Program-made: the position numbers and the translations under genes
NCBI GenBank assembly: GCA_026168455.1
Contig: CM047430.1
Coordinates: 2,442,869 to 2,506,868 of the forward strand
DNA length: 64,000 nt
From: Theocolax elegans
Lineage: Eukaryota > Arthropoda > Insecta > Hymenoptera > Cerocephalidae
Direction of reading: 5' to 3'
In this document: positions 34,523 to 45,236 of the stretch, one piece after another
How positions within the stretch are numbered: the first letter of the stretch is position 1
How the letters are laid out: every line of letters begins with the position of its first letter
Notes under the pieces: generated by a model
What the model was told of the DNA's origin: nothing
What the model saw: only the letters and a program-made list of their open reading frames with translations
The model's database searches: none

Positions 34523-35165
34523 ATATCGTCGGCTGAGTGGAAGAACAGTCTATCTCGTAACCAGCTTGGAAAACGCCATATCTCGCGACCCGCTTGGAAA
34601 GCGCCCTATCATGGAACTCACTTGGAAAACGCCATATCTCGCGATCCACGTGGAAAACGTCCTATCTCGCGCCTCGGTTGAAGAACGCCCTATCTCAAAT
34701 GAAATTTTTTGCTTTCAAATTTTGTAGCGGCACCACTGCGCAACTTAAAAATTCTAAGCTTAAAAATCTCATCCGTTCTCTCAAGTTTTTTCTTAACCTT
34801 TATTAACTTAAAACATTTTTTAAATTGCACACAGGTCGGCTGATATAATAAGTGTTCGATAAATCGCCGCTGATAGACAGATAAAGTCAGAGAAGTCTCT
34901 CTTTCTCTGAGGAGTCCCGATGACGCCTAAACAATTTTTTTCCGAATTTTAAATACTTTACTAATTAATTTATTTTAATTAGAAAGACCGTATTTTTAAG
35001 TTACGCAGTGGTGCCACTACAAAATTTGAAAGCGAAAAATTTCATTTGAGGTAGAGCGTTCTTCAACCGTGGCGCGAGATAGGGCGTTTTCCAAGCGGAT
35101 TTCGAGATAAGGCGTTTTCCAAGCTGGTTCCGAGATAGACTGTTCTTCCACTCAGCCGACGATAT
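34523..35165. mobile_element. Foldback element with 28-bp tandem repeats in its arms
   Basis: The ends ATATCGTCGGCTGAGTGGAA and its complement (35146-35165) define the element. The left arm has about five 28-bp units (TATCTCG...TTGGAAAACGCCA, 34551-34690). The right arm has about three. The inner parts of the arms pair well around CACTGCGCAACTTAAAAA. The centre (about 34756-34990) is single-copy. Arrays of short repeats in inverted arms are typical of foldback elements. Confidence 0.75.
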
Positions 35166-35353
35166 GTAAGAGCAAGTAATTCATTTCAAACTGCACATAT
35201 TGTGGTGAAATTTTTTTCTTTGTAGTCAATCAGAAAATTAAATATTACTATTTTTAATGTTTCTCGATAATACTTTATATATTTAATAGACATTTTCATA
35301 TATAAAAGTTCATTACGTATATACTGTACATTGATGAATAATTCCATTTGCAG

Positions 35354-35703
35354 GATGCAATAAAGAAAAATTCATATTTTCAATGTGATAGACACATATT
35401 CAAGGGTGATGTAGATAGAGCATTTCAGGAAGCAGAACATATATTGGAGGGAGAGATTAGTATTGGTGGACAAGAACATTTCTATATGGAGACTCAGTGT
35501 GCTATTGCTGTACCTAAAGATAACGAGATAGAAATTTTTTCTACGACGCAAGATCTGAAAGAAACGCAACATCTTATAGCCTGCGCCCTTGGTATCTCTT
35601 CAAACAAAGTTGTAGTACGAGTAAATAGATTGGGAGGTGGATTTGGTGGCAAAGAAACGCGCAGTAATTTAGTAGCTATTCCTGTTGCAATTGCTGCAAA
35701 TAG
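35354..35703 (+). CDS. Xanthine dehydrogenase exon (molybdopterin domain)
   Basis: A 350-bp open exon with acceptor TTTGCAG|GAT and donor AG|GTATGT, phase 0 in and phase 2 out. The product reads DAIKKNSYF, ILEGEISIGGQEHFYMETQC, VVVRVNRLGGGFGGKETRS. These are hallmarks of the molybdenum-cofactor domain of xanthine dehydrogenase, which oxidises hypoxanthine and xanthine to uric acid in the cytosol. The Gln of GGQEHF and the Glu of GGKETR correspond to active-site residues Gln767 and Glu802 of bovine XDH. GQEHFYMET favours XDH over aldehyde oxidase, though an insect paralogue is possible. No other XDH exon is recognisable in the window, so it is either flanked by very long introns or an isolated gene fragment. 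Confidence 0.85.
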
Positions 35704-35777
35704 GTATGTAATCATTTAATTACTCATTGTTTTATCACGTTTTCAATAAAAGAGTTGCTATATAACGTATATTATAA

Positions 35778-38084
35778 AAGTATTTTTTACCATACTATAC
35801 ACTGAATTTTTTTTAATTAAACTTTTATATATTTTGCTTAAACTCTATAAAAAGTTTTAATTAATTTCTACAAAACTGATGAAAAGGAAATTTCTATTTT
35901 TTAATTTTTTTTAAATAAACAATGCCAATCCTTCCCGTGCTTTACATCAGTAGATAAACAATTTTATAGAATAATAACCTTTTTTATATGTAACTTATAT
36001 GCTTAATCATCAAAAAATTAACAATTATTACATGTACTCTAATTTTTGCAGTAGACTGATGGTGATATTTGATATTAACAATATAGATAATGGACCATTC
36101 CTTTGATCTTTATAAATTTCTTTTTTTATAGGTTTCTATTAAACCAAATAGAAGACATTTATTTTTAGATGAACAGTGGTTTGGAAGCGTTTATTATGAA
36201 ATAGAAATAACAAATAATACTCTCATTTTTTACAAACTAAGTTTTAATTAAAAAAAATGATGAAATACATACATTTTACATTAAAAAAAATTACAAGAAA
36301 TTATTACATACTTTATTTGAAAAAAAAATAGTTATAGTAAAAATTATAAATTTGTAGTCTAATAATTATCGTTATTTGTGTCCCAAGAAAGTACTTTATA
36401 AAACACCTTCGACGAAGGTGTCAAACATCGCCAATATGGTTTCCAACCACACTTTCAAAAACGATGTCTGATAAAAAAAATTTTAATTCTTACTCCCATA
36501 TTTTTCTACTTATTTTTGTTTTTATAATTAGACATTTTATATATTTTGGTTAAACTTCATAAGTAGTTTCTGCTATTGAAAGTACTGAAATCAAAGCGGA
36601 ATAATCAACAAGTATTTTTTACCATGCCATAAATTTGTGTTTTTTTTTAAACACTTATACATTATTGCTTACAATTTCATACAAATTTCTGCAATTGAAA
36701 GAACTGAAATCAAAATGGAATCGACAAGTACTGTGTACCATATCAACACAAACTTTTAATTTATTTATTATTATTTTAGGTATTCAGATTAAATTAAATA
36801 ACTCGTTTATTCGTTATTTGTGCCTGTAGAAAGTACTTTATAAAACACCTTCGACAAAGGTGTCAAACTTCGCAAGTATGGTTTTCAATCACACATTCAA
36901 AAACGATGTCTGATAAAAAAATTTTTAATTCTTGCTTCCATTTTTTTCTACCATTTTTTTTTTATAATTAGACATTTTATATATTTTGCTTAAACTTCAT
37001 AAGTAGTTTCTGCTATTGAAAGTACTGAAATCAAAGCGGAATAATCGACAAGTATTTTTTACTATACCATAAATTGTATTTTAATTAGACGTTTATATAC
37101 TGTTTCTTAATCTCCATAAAAAGTTTCTGCAATAGAAAGTACTGAAATCAAAGTAGAATCATTAAGTAATTATTTTTAAAAATACAAATATCTTTTAAAT
37201 TGAAAAGACATTTTTTCAAAAAAGTATCTTACAAATTTACATTTCAATTCTAGTCGTGTCATGTCCTACAAGCAATTATAGATAAATAATTTTTTAATAA
37301 TTTTATTAATTTCTGCAAAACTGATAAAAAATAAATTTCTCACTGTTTCATTCTTTTTAAATACACAATGTATATCCTTCCCGTGTCTTGCAGCAATAGA
37401 TAAACAATTTTATATAATAATAATAATAATAATATTCATTTGTGCAAAATTAATTTTTGCAAAACTAATAAATAAGTAATTTCTCTCTTTTTTATTCTCT
37501 TTAAATAAAATAATACTTGCACCACTCGTTGAATTGCCATCTTACTCTTGTATAGTTTAAGTCTAATTCAAACTGCATAACACACTGCTTATGCATGTTT
37601 ATATCAAGGGCATATAAATATTTTAAGGTAAGATTAAGTATAAGACTTAATGTTAACTCATGAGACCTGTATATATCGCAACAGCGATTAATTTTTATTT
37701 GACTTCTGCAGTTAAACAAAGTACCAGCACCTGACAACTATTTATGATTAGAAAAAGAATAGATAGGTTCAATTCCAAATTAGAAATATTACGTTTTAAA
37801 TATTGGATTGCTTTATTTCAACTTTTTACTTTTTTAAAACTATTTTCAGTATACAAGAGAATTTTTTTTTATATTTTAACGTCGTTCATTTTGTGCTCAC
37901 AATTCGGTGCTAATCAGCGACGAAGGTCAGTACGATTTCTTGGCGAAGAAAGCACTTGGTGGAAATACATTCGCCAGTGGTGCTTGTATCAATCGGCCGG
38001 GGCCGGGAATCGAACCTTGAACCTCCAGATTACGAGCCCGATGCCCTACCGACCGAGCCATCGCAAGGCCTCAGTATACAAGAG
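35778..38084. repeat. Family R copy B: left arm of large inverted duplication
   Basis: Matches the reverse complement of 38491-55145 once nested insertions in the latter are removed. It contains modules AAAACACCTTCGACGAAGGTG then TCAAAC (36400, 36842) and TTTCTGCAATTGAAAGTACTG-type boxes (36560, 37012, 37122). The TGGTGCAAG terminus lies at 37524, followed by a unique interior (37525-38084) with a SINE. The left edge at 35778 abuts XDH intron sequence, while the right arm extends further into family R. Confidence 0.8.
37860..38070 (-). mobile_element. tRNA-Thr-derived SINE, minus copy
   Basis: The minus-strand head has A-box ATGGCTCGGTCGGTAGGGC, loop CTCGTAA (anticodon CGT, Thr) and B-box GGTTCGATTCC. 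An unrelated body of about 125 bp and an A-rich tail follow. The 14-bp duplication TCAGTATACAAGAG flanks it exactly (37846-37859 and 38071-38084), showing target-primed insertion. Apparent ORFs across it are not genes. Confidence 0.85.
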
Positions 38085-38490
38085 GATATTAGTAAATCAT
38101 AAAAAACTTCTGAAACACTTAACAAACGGTGGTGCAAGTATTATTTTATTTAAAGAGAACAAATAAGAGAGAAATTACTTATTTATTAGTTTTGCAAAAA
38201 TTAATTTTGCACAAATGAATATTATTATTATTATTATTATATAAAATTGTTTATCTATTGCTGCAAGACACGGGAAGGATATACATTGTGTATTTAAAGA
38301 GAATAAAACAGTGAGAAATTTATTTTTTATCAGTTTTGCAGAAATTAATAAAATTATTAAAAAATTATTTATCTATAATTGCTTGTAGGACATGACAGGA
38401 CTAGAATTGAAATGTAAATTTGTAAGATACTTTTTTGAAAAAATGTTTGTTTTTAATTTAAAAGATATTTGTATTTTTATGTTTTTCTAT
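38085..38490. repeat. Spacer at the centre of the inverted duplication
   Basis: Lies between the two arms. It includes a TGGTGCAAG terminus (38130) and a partial inverted family R arm to about 38477 that mirrors 37180-37524. The duplication breakpoints fall near 38084 and 38490. Confidence 0.65.
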
Positions 38491-38501
38491 TTGTATACTG
38501 A

Positions 38502-38711
38502 GGCCTTGCGATGGCTCGGTCGGTAGGGCATCGGGCTCGTAATCTGGAGGTTCAAGGTTCGATTCCCGGCCCCGGCCGATTGATACAAGCACCACTGGCG
38601 AATGTATTTCCACCAAGTGCTTTCTTCGCCAAGAAATCGTATGACCTTCGTCGCTGATTAGCACCGAATTGTGAGCACAAAATGAACGACGTTAAAATAT
38701 GAAAAAAAATT
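38502..38711 (+). mobile_element. tRNA-Thr-derived SINE, plus copy
   Basis: Same SINE as at 37860-38070 with only a few differences, in opposite orientation at the mirror position of the other arm. TTGTATACTGA flanks both sides. Its left flank diverges just outside that, consistent with the duplication breakpoint at about 38490. The insertion predates the inverted duplication and is not a second hit. Confidence 0.85.
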
Positions 38712-38954
38712 CTCTTGTATACTGAAAATAGTTTTAAAAAAGTAAAAAGTTGAAATAAAGCAATCCAATATTTAAAACGTAATATTTCTAATTTGGAATT
38801 GAACCTATCTATTCTTTTTCTAATCATAAATAGTTGTCAGGTGCTGGTACTTTGTTTAACTGCAAAAGTCAAATAAAAATTAATCGCTGTTGCGATATAT
38901 ACAGGTCTCATGAGTTAACATTAAGTCTTATACTTAATCTTACCTTAAAATATT

Positions 38955-39740
38955 GCTTTAGAAAAGGAAAATTCAAACAAGATAGAATTTAAAAAACAAA
39001 CATATTCACAAGTTGTAAATAATGTACCACCTAAGCCAAAGAAACTTCCTAAACTAATAGTTAAAAAGAAAAGGAAAGAAGATACTTTTGATCTAAAAAA
39101 ACATGTAAATCACTATATGATAAAAAAGAAATCAATTCAAACAAAAAATATATTTATGAAAAGTGATGATGAAATTATAATTGATTATATGAATGAAACA
39201 AGTATTACCGAAGCTGAAAAAATATTAAAAGAAAAATTATCTAGTTTATGTGAAGTCAAAAAAGAAGAGTTATTAAAACCCAAAGTGAAAATCATTGGTA
39301 TACAGAATATAGAAAAAATGGATAAATTGTCAATTGAAAATGATATAAATGAAAGGAATTTTAAAGATTTCTCAACTGGCTGTAAAGTGTTGCATAGCTA
39401 TGTAAATGAAAAATTAAAACAAGAAAGTTTAATAGTTGAAGTTACAAATGAAATTTATAAAAAAATAAGAGAAAATAACTATAAAGTGTTCGTTGGATTT
39501 CAATACTGTAAAGTATACGATATAATAAATACAAGACCATGTTTGAAGTGTGGAAGATTTGATCATAATAGTTACAAGTGCTTAAATGAAAAAATTTGTT
39601 TAAAGTGTTCAGGTCATCATAATACAATTGAATGTACACAAACAGATAATCTAAATTGTGTAAATTGTACGTTTCATAACCAAAAATATAAAATGAATTA
39701 CGACTGCAAACACGTGGTTAATGATAGCATCTTTATATAG
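38955..39740 (+). pseudogene. LINE ORF1 (gag-like), 5'-truncated
   Basis: The frame is open from the truncation point and runs to a TAG at 39738-39740. A Lys-rich N-terminal part is followed by three Cys-rich knuckles: CLKCGRFDHNSYKC, CLKCSGHHNTIEC and CVNCTFHNQKYKMNYDC. This is the RNA-binding end of a Jockey-superfamily ORF1. The very low GC (many AAT/AAA codons) fits the host background. It overlaps the ORF2 fragment by 20 bases. Confidence 0.85.
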
Positions 39741-41358
39741 ATCGCATGATATTCATAAAGTAGAATTCTTAATGAGTATAAAAGAACTATTAAAATTAAA
39801 GAAAAATGTTGCTAATCATATTATTGTTGGAGATTTCAATATAGACATCTCTAGTCATGATAACATTAGTCAGGAATTTTTAAATAATTTTCTTGAATAT
39901 GGGTACATACCATGTTTTCAAACTGGAACAAGATTAGCAAATACTAACACAATGGGTTCATGTATAGATAACTTCTTTATTAAAAATAGTAATGTAAATG
40001 TTAAGGCGGCTAAATTAACTGATTCATTTACGGATCACTTTCCATTATTTTTATCAATAAAAAATATAAAACATAGTGGGAACTATAAAATGCGATCAAA
40101 AATTCGTTATGATAAACTTAATAAAATTGCTAAAAACCTTAATTGGAATCAGATATTATTAATGAAAGATCCATCATTGGCAATTAATTGTTTGATTGAT
40201 AATATAAAGGAATGTATTAATAGTGCAACATTTAGAATTAATAATAAAAAATCAGATAAATTGAAACCAAGAAAATCTTGGATTACTAAGGGAATTATTG
40301 TTTCATGTAATAGAAAAGAAATGCTTTATAGAATTTGGATGATGGATGTAAATAATTTTGATAACAGGATGGAATACAAAAATTATGATAAAGTGCTAAA
40401 CAGAGTAATTAAAGATGCAAAAATTAAATATAAATATGATGTGATTAAAAAAGCTATTAATAAACCAAAAAATTTATGGAATATTGTAAATCAAAAACTA
40501 GGTAAAACTACTAAAAAACAAGAGAAAATTACTGCTATCCTTGATAAATATAAAAATAGAATAACGAATACAGAGGATATTGCTAATGTTATGAATAATT
40601 ACTTTACTGACATTGGTATTGAATTCAGAAATAAAATTCTTGAAATTGATAGTGTCGATATCCGGTTGCCTGATTTCAATAACAAAACTATATTTATGAT
40701 TCCGACAGATCCGATAGAAGTTTATAATATAATAAATGATTTTGAAATAAAAAATGGTGGTTCGGATAAAATCGACACTAGAACATTGAAGTCACTAATT
40801 AAATATATTTTGGATCCATTAGTTCTCATTTTTAATTTATGCATAGAAAAATCTGTTTGGCCTGAATCACTTAAAAACGCAATGATTATACCAATTCATA
40901 AAAATGGTAGTAAGAAGAAAATTGAAAATTATAGACCGATTTCACTAATTTCTAATTTAGCAAAAATTTTTGAAAATATAATATATATAAGGATCTGTAA
41001 ATTTTTCAAAGAGTGTAACATATTCTCAGAGAATCAATTTGGATTTATACAAAATAGAGGCACTAATGATGCCCTACAGAAAATAACCAATAAAATTTAT
41101 AATAACTTGGACAACAGTAAACCTTTGGCTATAGCATTTCTAGACTTGGCAAAGGCTTTTGATACGGTAGATCATAACATATTACTGAATAAACTTTACA
41201 ACTATGGAATTAGAGGTAATGCACATAAATTAATATTTTCATATCTTACTAATAGACAGCAGATAGTAAGAATCGATGATACTGTAAGTCATAATAATAT
41301 TGTTAAAACAGGCGTTCCTCAAGGAACTATACTTGGACCTTTGCTTTTTATAATATAT
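39721..41358 (+). pseudogene. LINE ORF2, N-part: partial endonuclease and RT up to gypsy insertion
   Basis: Starts inside the endonuclease fold: IASLYRSHD, IIVGDFNID, then SCIDNFFIK and TDHFPLFLSI, so the N-terminal half of the endonuclease is absent. RT follows with NYRPISLISNLAKIFE, NQFGF, FLDLAKAFDTVDH and GVPQGTILGPLLF. The frame is otherwise open for 546 codons. A gypsy LTR at 41359 interrupts it just before the catalytic YADD, which lies on the far side at 52206. Confidence 0.9.
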
Positions 41359-42440
41359 TGTAACGGTATGCTTGCCCGGGGAAAACTTACCGAGTCGTCC
41401 GTCTTACGTATCTTTAGTTCGTGGCGAACGAACTTGTATAATTTCGCCGACTAGATATCGCACACTTAATGACTCAATAGATTATATATATGTATATATG
41501 TTGTTTACAAAAATCTTTCCCGCGCAGCGGCTGCGGTTACCTGTCCGCACACTTGCCGTTAAAGTTGTATGGAAATCGAATTACGATTTCCAACAACAGC
41601 AGGTAAAAATGATGATATTCTTTCCTAAAATGGACCGCGGAAAGAAAATTAAAAGTGAGTCCGCGAGAATTCGTATCTTGCAATACGACTCGAAGGGAAA
41701 CGGAGGAACGAAAATACAATACGCCGGTTAGAAAAAGAATATAAATCAACACGAGTTGAAATAGATTAACAAATAATAGATTTATTTAGTAAAAAAAACA
41801 AATGATTGAAAACAATAAGATTTATCAGTATGGTCGAGGTCAAAACGCACGGAGATTGAGTCGAAAACATCGACTCAACGCGAGAGGGGAAAGGGGTACG
41901 CGAACTAACTAACTTAATATTATTCGTACGATCGCATTAAATAAAACAGATAATAATTATTCGCGCGGATGTGGTACCACTTACTTTTATTTATCTTCCT
42001 CGGACCTCGAATACCAAAAAAAAGAACAACTCCTCTCTCCTGTCGTCTCTTTGCCGTTCAAAAGGAAAAATGTCGGTGGGAGAATACCTCGACCACCGAT
42101 CACTTTATTTCGTGTGCGTGTATAACACCACTGCACCAGAATACACCGTAAAAAAAAGTCACCCACGGTATGACGAACAAGCAGAACAACCGGCAGAACT
42201 CCACGGAAAACTTGCGGATAAAAAAAAAGTACAATTAAACCGGGATGTCTCGTCTCACGTGTCGTCGCGATCTTGTCTCTCTATCGAGTTGTCGTGCGCG
42301 CGCGACTCTTCCCCCAATTCCTTCTATCGTTGCGCGGGTATCAGCCGTTCGCGCCGTCGGCTATGCCTATATCTATTTATAGCATTCGTCTCTACCTACC
42401 TGATTCGTATAATGGTAAGTGAGTACATCACTTACATTAT
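41359..42440 (-). repeat. 3' LTR of gypsy element
   Basis: Matches 51093-52166 with about six substitutions and an 11-bp indel. Its inner edge (toward 42440) lacks the expected TGTAATGG start and no clear polypurine tract lies next to it, so the 3' LTR/internal junction looks rearranged. Confidence 0.9.
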
Positions 42441-42592
42441 TCTGTACCAGAAATACGAATAAAGGATAGGATATAACGACTCGGGTATGACAAAGAATGA
42501 ACTCACTCAAAGGAACTACATCGGGAGTATAAAAAAACTATATTTCACTATCTTACATATTTATATATTTACAATGAGGTACCGCTATACAT

Positions 42593-43618
42593 CTACCCCT
42601 GTTTTTTATGCTGATTCTCGCGGTACCTCTCCTTCTTCTGACGCCGGATCTCCTTGTGCTTCGACTTCCTCGGACAGTCCTCCGGATCGAGGACCCCCCA
42701 CTCCCTACATATGGAGCATTTCGGCTCAGACCCTCTCTTCGGTCCTGGAGTTCTACCCTCCAAATTAGCCTGAGCCCGCTCTTCCTCTTCACGAGCTCTG
42801 GCTAACCGGCGTTGGGTCTCCTTGACCCTTTCCTCGAGTCTAAGCCGATCCTCGTGGGCCCTCCGAGCGGCTTCTTCGCGCCTCTGCCGTTCCTTGGCAC
42901 GAGCGGCTTCCGCCTCTCTTTCTCTCCGATCCGCCCTCATGGCCGACACCGCTTGGCGTTCCGCCTTGCGGTGCTCAATCATGGCCTCCCAGGAATCAGT
43001 TTTATCGGAGGCTTCGGGGAACTTCGCCTTGAATTCATCAAACAAGGCGAAGGCGTGTTTTTCGGCAATTGACGTGGCCTTAAAGGACTCACGGGCCTTG
43101 GTCAACGCCTCCAACACGGTACACCACGCCTCTTCCCCGTTCTCCGATAGATCCTGTGGGGTCGGACCGGATCGAGACGTCGAAGCCTCGCTCGGATCCG
43201 GAGTACTCCTTCCCGGGCGTCGAAGAGGAGTGTACTCCTCTGAATCTCCCGGGAGTTGGTTGGGGAGCCGGACCTCCGGCTCCCTGGGCTGTTGTTCAGC
43301 CCTGACCCTTGGCGGCGGTGGACCTGCGGGGATCGGGCCTGTAGCCTGGGGTAGTTCCGGCTCGACTACCAGGCCGCTGGATGGATGGACGGGTATTCCA
43401 TCCGGACCATCCTCCACTATCATCACCGCGTCTCGGTCCTCCTGCCTCCGCCGTCGCTCCTCCTCCTCGTCTCTCACGGCCTGGTCCACGGCGGTGGTTA
43501 TACCATGGAGGAGCTCCAGCGTCTGTGGCTCGTTTATGCCACTCTGGATGAGGCGGGCCACCAACAGCTCCAGCTGTTCACTGTCGAACTGGATCAGCAT
43601 CAAACAAACAGATACCAA
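42593..43618 (-). CDS. Extra ORF downstream of gypsy integrase, coiled-coil protein with Cys motif
   Basis: 341 codons, intact, in the position where errantiviruses carry env, but with no signal peptide, no membrane segment and no furin site. Residues 1-45 are a helical N-terminus (FDSEQLELLVARLIQSGI). An acidic/Arg stretch follows, then about residues 70-150 are Pro/Ser-rich and probably disordered. About 160-295 is helical and extremely charged (repeated REREAEAARAKERQRREEAA-type), a likely coiled coil. The end has CSICREWGVLDPEDC and a Lys/Arg tail. The Cys motif resembles a gag zinc knuckle lacking its His, so it may be a captured second Gag-like protein. I do not recognise a named family. 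GC is clearly higher than flanking DNA. Confidence 0.7.
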   Translation of the reverse strand: MVSVCLMLIQFDSEQLELLVARLIQSGINEPQTLELLHGITTAVDQAVRDEEEERRRRQEDRDAVMIVEDGPDGIPVHPSSGLVVEPELPQATGPIPAGPPPPRVRAEQQPREPEVRLPNQLPGDSEEYTPLRRPGRSTPDPSEASTSRSGPTPQDLSENGEEAWCTVLEALTKARESFKATSIAEKHAFALFDEFKAKFPEASDKTDSWEAMIEHRKAERQAVSAMRADRREREAEAARAKERQRREEAARRAHEDRLRLEERVKETQRRLARAREEEERAQANLEGRTPGPKRGSEPKCSICREWGVLDPEDCPRKSKHKEIRRQKKERYRENQHKKQG

Positions 43619-43671
43619 TTGTCAGGGTCATTCCAATCTCAGAGTAAATTCCATTAGCCTAACCTAACTAA

Positions 43672-45232
43672 CTAACGCTTTGTCATACCTCGTGGTCGAC
43701 CTCTACCACGTTTAACTTGTCCACGGTGACTTACATTAGAGACAACATTCGCTCGGTTTCGCGGTATCGCAACGACTCTAGCATGTTTGCGCGGCCTACC
43801 TATACTTCGTTTAATAGGGGGCGCGTTCTCGGTCGGATTACCGTTATGTTCCTCGCATGGAACTTCGCTCGCTTGCGTCTCGTCATTCGAGACGTCTTCG
43901 CTCGCAGGAACTGTATTATCAGGTTCCTCCTCCAGCGTAGGTTGACCGATCTCGATGTCGTCTACTTCTCCGTACTCATCCCCGTGATCTTCGGATAAGT
44001 ACGGTTTGAGATACTGTACATGACATTTCTCTTCATTACTTCGGGCATCTTGTATTTTGACGGTGTTTGGACCGTAGCTATAAACTACCAAATATGGGCC
44101 AACGTATTTCGGGGATAACTTGGCCGAAATACCTTGAGCACTGGATGAAAGGACTCGATTCTTCTTCCACACTAGGCTTCCAACTTCAAAAGATGCAGCT
44201 CTTCGCCCGGCATTGTAGTAACCGGCTTGCCTTTCATGAGCTTTACCCGCATTGGCCGATGCTTTCTTGTAAAGCTCAGGTAATCTTGACAGCCGATCAC
44301 TCCACTCAAGCAAACGTTGGTATTCCACACGTTGTTGAACCAGCTCGTCTTGCGCTCTACAAGCTGTACCGGGTGGCTCGGGTTGCCGGCCATAGTTTAA
44401 CATGGCCGGGCTCCATCCTGTCGAGCTTTGTATCGCTGTATTTAGAGCGAATACCAAGTCGGGGAGTTTCTCATCCCATGTGTTGTGCTTTTCTGTGATA
44501 TAGGACGCGATCATTGTCTTCAACGTCCTATTAGCACGTTCAACAGGATTAGCCTGAGCATGGTAAGGAGGAATCCTCGTATGGAAAATCCCTCGTTCCA
44601 CTAGGTAGTCATCCACGAGTTTATTCTTAAACTCAGTTCCGTTGTCGGACAGAAACACCTCTGGGGTACCATAACGTGTGATGACTCGCTCATGCAACTC
44701 TTTTACGATGGTCCTAGCATTAGCTTTCCGAATCGGGACCGCCTCGATCCAGCGCGTAAACAAATCCTGAAAGACCAAGATGTATTCGTAACCATGTGTC
44801 GACCGCGGAAGTGGGCCAGTGACGTCACCTGCTACAACTTGCCATGGTTTCTCTATCACGCGTCTACCCATCAAACCCATGGGTGGACGTTGCTCCACTT
44901 TACACTGTTGGCAGACCTGACATTTGCGTACATATTCTCCGACTTCGGCGTAGTACCGTGGCCAATAATACATTTTTAGCCACTCTAGCAAATGTCTTCT
45001 CCCTACCTAAGTGTCCAGCAGTCGGATCATCATGACACTCACGGAGTATGGCTTGCCTATGCTCCTCTGGTACAGCCAGTTTCCAAGCGTCATGGTCCTC
45101 CATCACGTCGTCTAACTCGTTATCGACGCGATACGAATACAAATTGCTACCTGTTATCTTCCATTCCGGAAAATCTCTAGGTCGCTCTGATACGTCTTTC
45201 AGCCATGAGAGGTACCAAGGATCTTTTGACAT
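43672..45232 (-). pseudogene. Gypsy integrase with two C-terminal AT-hooks
   Basis: The zinc-binding region begins in 45232-44900 (ECHDDPTAGHLGREKTFARV) and ends at CQVCQQCK in the next frame, with a frameshift near 44985. The core (44991-43672) has VAGDVTGPLP, VFLSDNGTEFKN and ANPVERANRTLK, supplying D, D and E. A GPY/F-like YVGPYLVV module follows. The acidic tail then ends in two AT-hook motifs, RSIGRPRKHAR and KRGRGRPRG. Gypsy integrase inserts cDNA; AT-hooks bind AT-rich minor grooves and could help targeting (inference). Diverged traces of the same tail occur in the relic at 32200. Confidence 0.85.
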
Positions 45233-45236
45233 AATT

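Noticed and set aside
36130..36250. Possible next XDH exon after an acceptor-like TTTTTTATAG
   Set aside because: The translation lacks the XDH sequence expected there, and the same DNA recurs inverted near 54710-54790 as part of family R.
37501..37737. 78-codon ORF in the family R interior
   Set aside because: No recognisable motif; it spans a repeat terminus and is broken by the LINE in the other arm.
37744..38166. A 140-codon ORF with a mirror ORF at 38552-38827
   Set aside because: It reads through the tRNA-derived SINE and its flanks; the shared protein sequence is only the SINE translated.
42822..43667. Plus-strand 281-codon ORF opposite the extra gypsy ORF
   Set aside because: Ser/Arg-rich shadow of the GC-rich minus-strand ORF; the minus strand matches element orientation.
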